Assembly (NCBI GenBank): GCA_021772095.1
Contig: JADYXR010000122.1
Location: 1-64,000, forward strand
DNA: 64,000 bases
DNA from: Candidatus Obscuribacter sp.
GTDB lineage: Bacteria > Cyanobacteriota > Vampirovibrionia > Obscuribacterales > Obscuribacteraceae
Direction of reading: 5' to 3'
The first letter of the stretch is position 1, and every line of letters starts with the position of its first letter. A program made the position numbers and the translations under genes. The notes beneath the pieces were generated by a model. The model saw nothing but the letters and a program-made list of their open reading frames with translations, made no database searches and was not told where the DNA came from. Below, one piece after another: positions 62,418-64,000 of this stretch.

Positions 62418-64000
62418 GTGACGAATACGTCCGAGAAAATCTGTTCAGTCTGTTTGAAACCCGAGACCGCAGTCTCAGGCGGCTTCGTTACGAGCTTCAT
62501 CGACGTGTGCCATTGCAAAAGTGTTCGATACCAACCCGCTGATGATTCTGTGCCTACACGGCTGTGCGGCATTTGTCACAAGGGAGTGCCGGACGGACAA
62601 AGGCACGGCAGTTTGACGCAGTGGATTTTTCGATTCGACAGCTGCAAGTGCGACCAACCTCAACCGGTCTCCTTGTCAGACGTGACACGGGTTTCGGGAA
62701 GTGGCTTGCGTGGAGCGTCCCAGTCCAAAACGTTGGAAAGGTCAAAACGCAAATCCGGAACGACAAATGAAAACGACGACGTAAAATTTGTCGCTGATGA
62801 AACTGTCGCTGACGAAAACGTTCCTGCCGCTCCGGAAAAAGAACTGCCGGTTTCTGCACAACAATTTCCGTTGGAACGCTACAGTCCGCTGGCAGTCCTC
62901 GGGCAAGGCGCGGACGGCATTGTCTATCTCGCCAAAGATCGGTTGCTGAACAAAAAAGTCGGCGTCAAAATTTTGAACAACCTTACCGGTGATCAGCTTA
63001 TCGCCTTTCAAAACGAAGCGAAGCTGACCAGCAAATTGGAACATCCAAACATCATTCAAGTTCTCAACTTCGGACCGACTCCCAGTGGCGTGCCGTACAT
63101 GGTGCTCGAGTATTCCGACCGCGTATTGTCCCTCTCTCACTCAATTCTAGAGAACGGTCCGCTCGACGTGAGCATCGCCGTCGAAGTGTTTTTGAAAATC
63201 GCCGATGCGCTCCAATTTGCCCATGAAATGAAAATCTATCATCGCGATCTTAAGCCCTCAAACATTCTGTTCACCTATACCGATCATCAAGACATCAAAG
63301 TAAAACTGATCGACTTCGGCGTTGCCTCGGTTAAGCGCGAGTGTTTGGAACCGACGATGAGCGATCACACAACAATTGTTGGAACTCTCGGTTATATGGC
63401 TCCGGAACTTGCTTCCGGGACGCAGTTCAACGCCCGTTGCGAGATTTATTCTCTCGGTTGTGTGCTCTTTGAAGCGCTAACTGGACGACTGCCTTTTACT
63501 GCTGAAAGTCCTATCAAAATGCTTTCACTTCATACCGGAACTAAGGCACCGTCACTAAATGCGGTGGCAGGTGTTCATTTTTCCGATCAGATTGAACAAT
63601 TGGTTTCTGATTGCTTGTCGAAGGATCCTGAGGCTAGACCCGCTTCAGCCGCTGTATTCAAGGACCGTCTCCAGAAAATTTTAGTGACGATTCGCTCTGC
63701 AGACGCTTCCGATTTGTCCGAGCGAATGAATGGATCAATAAACGAGCAGTCTATTCACCAGGGCGCCATCGGTAATCATTCGTCGGTGAAGGAAAACAGA
63801 CTTTTCAATAAGACCTGGACGATCTACGCTATCGCGGCACTCACAATATTGTCTGGTGGATTATTCATCTTGCGTAATATGCTCGAGAACGAAAAGACTG
63901 CAACTAACCTGGGAAAGGATAAAACTGATCCGGCTCCGTCGACTACAAAATCTGCGTCCGGTTCAAGGAAATTAGCCGATCAACTTTACGGTACTGAGCT
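62418..64000 (+). CDS. Ser/Thr protein kinase with cysteine-rich N-terminus (runs off the window)
   Basis: The frame opens after a TAG at 62364. Starts at TTG 62373, GTG 62379 and GTG 62418 are possible, and GTG 62418 (MTNTSEK) is my choice without a ribosome site to support it. The first ~85 residues hold eight or more Cys/His in CSVC, VCHC, LCGICHK and DSCKC patterns, a probable zinc-binding unit. A polar linker follows. The kinase domain begins near residue 150: LGQGADGIVYLAKD, GVKIL, HRDLKPSN, DFGVAS, MAPE. A membrane helix (IYAIAALTILSGGLFIL) lies near 63826-63876, so the kinase faces the cytoplasm with an outer domain cut off by the window edge. It follows the lipid synthase genes by 160 bp on the same strand. 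Confidence 0.88.
   Translation, partial: MTNTSEKICSVCLKPETAVSGGFVTSFIDVCHCKSVRYQPADDSVPTRLCGICHKGVPDGQRHGSLTQWIFRFDSCKCDQPQPVSLSDVTRVSGSGLRGASQSKTLERSKRKSGTTNENDDVKFVADETVADENVPAAPEKELPVSAQQFPLERYSPLAVLGQGADGIVYLAKDRLLNKKVGVKILNNLTGDQLIAFQNEAKLTSKLEHPNIIQVLNFGPTPSGVPYMVLEYSDRVLSLSHSILENGPLDVSIAVEVFLKIADALQFAHEMKIYHRDLKPSNILFTYTDHQDIKVKLIDFGVASVKRECLEPTMSDHTTIVGTLGYMAPELASGTQFNARCEIYSLGCVLFEALTGRLPFTAESPIKMLSLHTGTKAPSLNAVAGVHFSDQIEQLVSDCLSKDPEARPASAAVFKDRLQKILVTIRSADASDLSERMNGSINEQSIHQGAIGNHSSVKENRLFNKTWTIYAIAALTILSGGLFILRNMLENEKTATNLGKDKTDPAPSTTKSASGSRKLADQLYGTE

Noticed and set aside
1..64000. tRNA, rRNA, CRISPR arrays, insertion sequences and prophage genes
   Set aside because: I scanned the intergenic regions for tRNA T-loops, regularly spaced repeats and transposase-like proteins and found none that could be supported.

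Overview
The window looks like chromosomal DNA of a diderm, free-living bacterium of moderate GC. The mix of genes fits the non-photosynthetic sister group of Cyanobacteria (Melainabacteria/Vampirovibrionia, Obscuribacter-like): Ser/Thr kinases with CxxC zinc ribbons, TPR-CHAT proteins, exported TldD-like proteases, many zinc-ribbon membrane proteins and large lipid-type polyketide synthases. This assignment is inferred from family content. No rRNA, tRNA or ribosomal protein gene is visible to anchor it, and I found no CRISPR array, integrase, transposase or phage gene.

Positions 1-8.5 kb hold a possible tail of an upstream gene, a large unknown protein, two DUF4384 proteins (one fused to a trypsin-like protease), a small membrane protein, a helix-hairpin-helix protein and an unknown soluble protein. 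Positions 8.8-20.1 kb form a proteolysis/signalling block: an exported TldD-like metalloprotease translationally coupled to a paralogue without the metal motif, a zinc-ribbon membrane protein, a cytosolic Ser/Thr kinase, a secreted TPR-CHAT protein and an outer-membrane barrel-like protein. Positions 20.3-36.9 kb are mixed housekeeping: YciA-like thioesterase, corrinoid adenosyltransferase, CtpA-type protease, flippase-like membrane protein, CCA/poly(A) nucleotidyltransferase, a REC-TPR protein with a separate HPt protein, Nudix hydrolase, M23 peptidase, aldehyde dehydrogenase, NanE, rhomboid protease, a zinc-ribbon protein and a PrcB-like protein.

Positions 37.1-47.6 kb are an envelope/glycolipid cluster: a glycosyltransferase, a GT2-methyltransferase fusion, an SGNH-like membrane protein, a GH3-type acyl-adenylating enzyme, a ceramide-glucosyltransferase-like GT2, a DHA2 exporter and a GT4. 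Positions 48.0-62.3 kb carry two giant genes that form a PUFA/secondary-lipid synthase-like system. The first (2993 aa) reads NPD-NPD-KS-AT-ACP-KR-DH. The second (1741 aa) reads KS-AT-DH-phosphopantetheinyl transferase. Together they appear to carry chain extension, ketoreduction, dehydration, a candidate flavin enoyl reductase and their own ACP-activating enzyme. The adjoining GH3, GT and exporter genes could modify or move the product, which is inference. A Ser/Thr kinase with a cysteine-rich N-terminus follows and runs off the window.

The most unexpected non-coding signal is a pair of near-identical ~90 bp elements (20747-20836 and 29775-29863, opposite orientation, roughly 92% identical by eye). 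Each fills the space between two convergent genes, and neither is explained by any coding gene.
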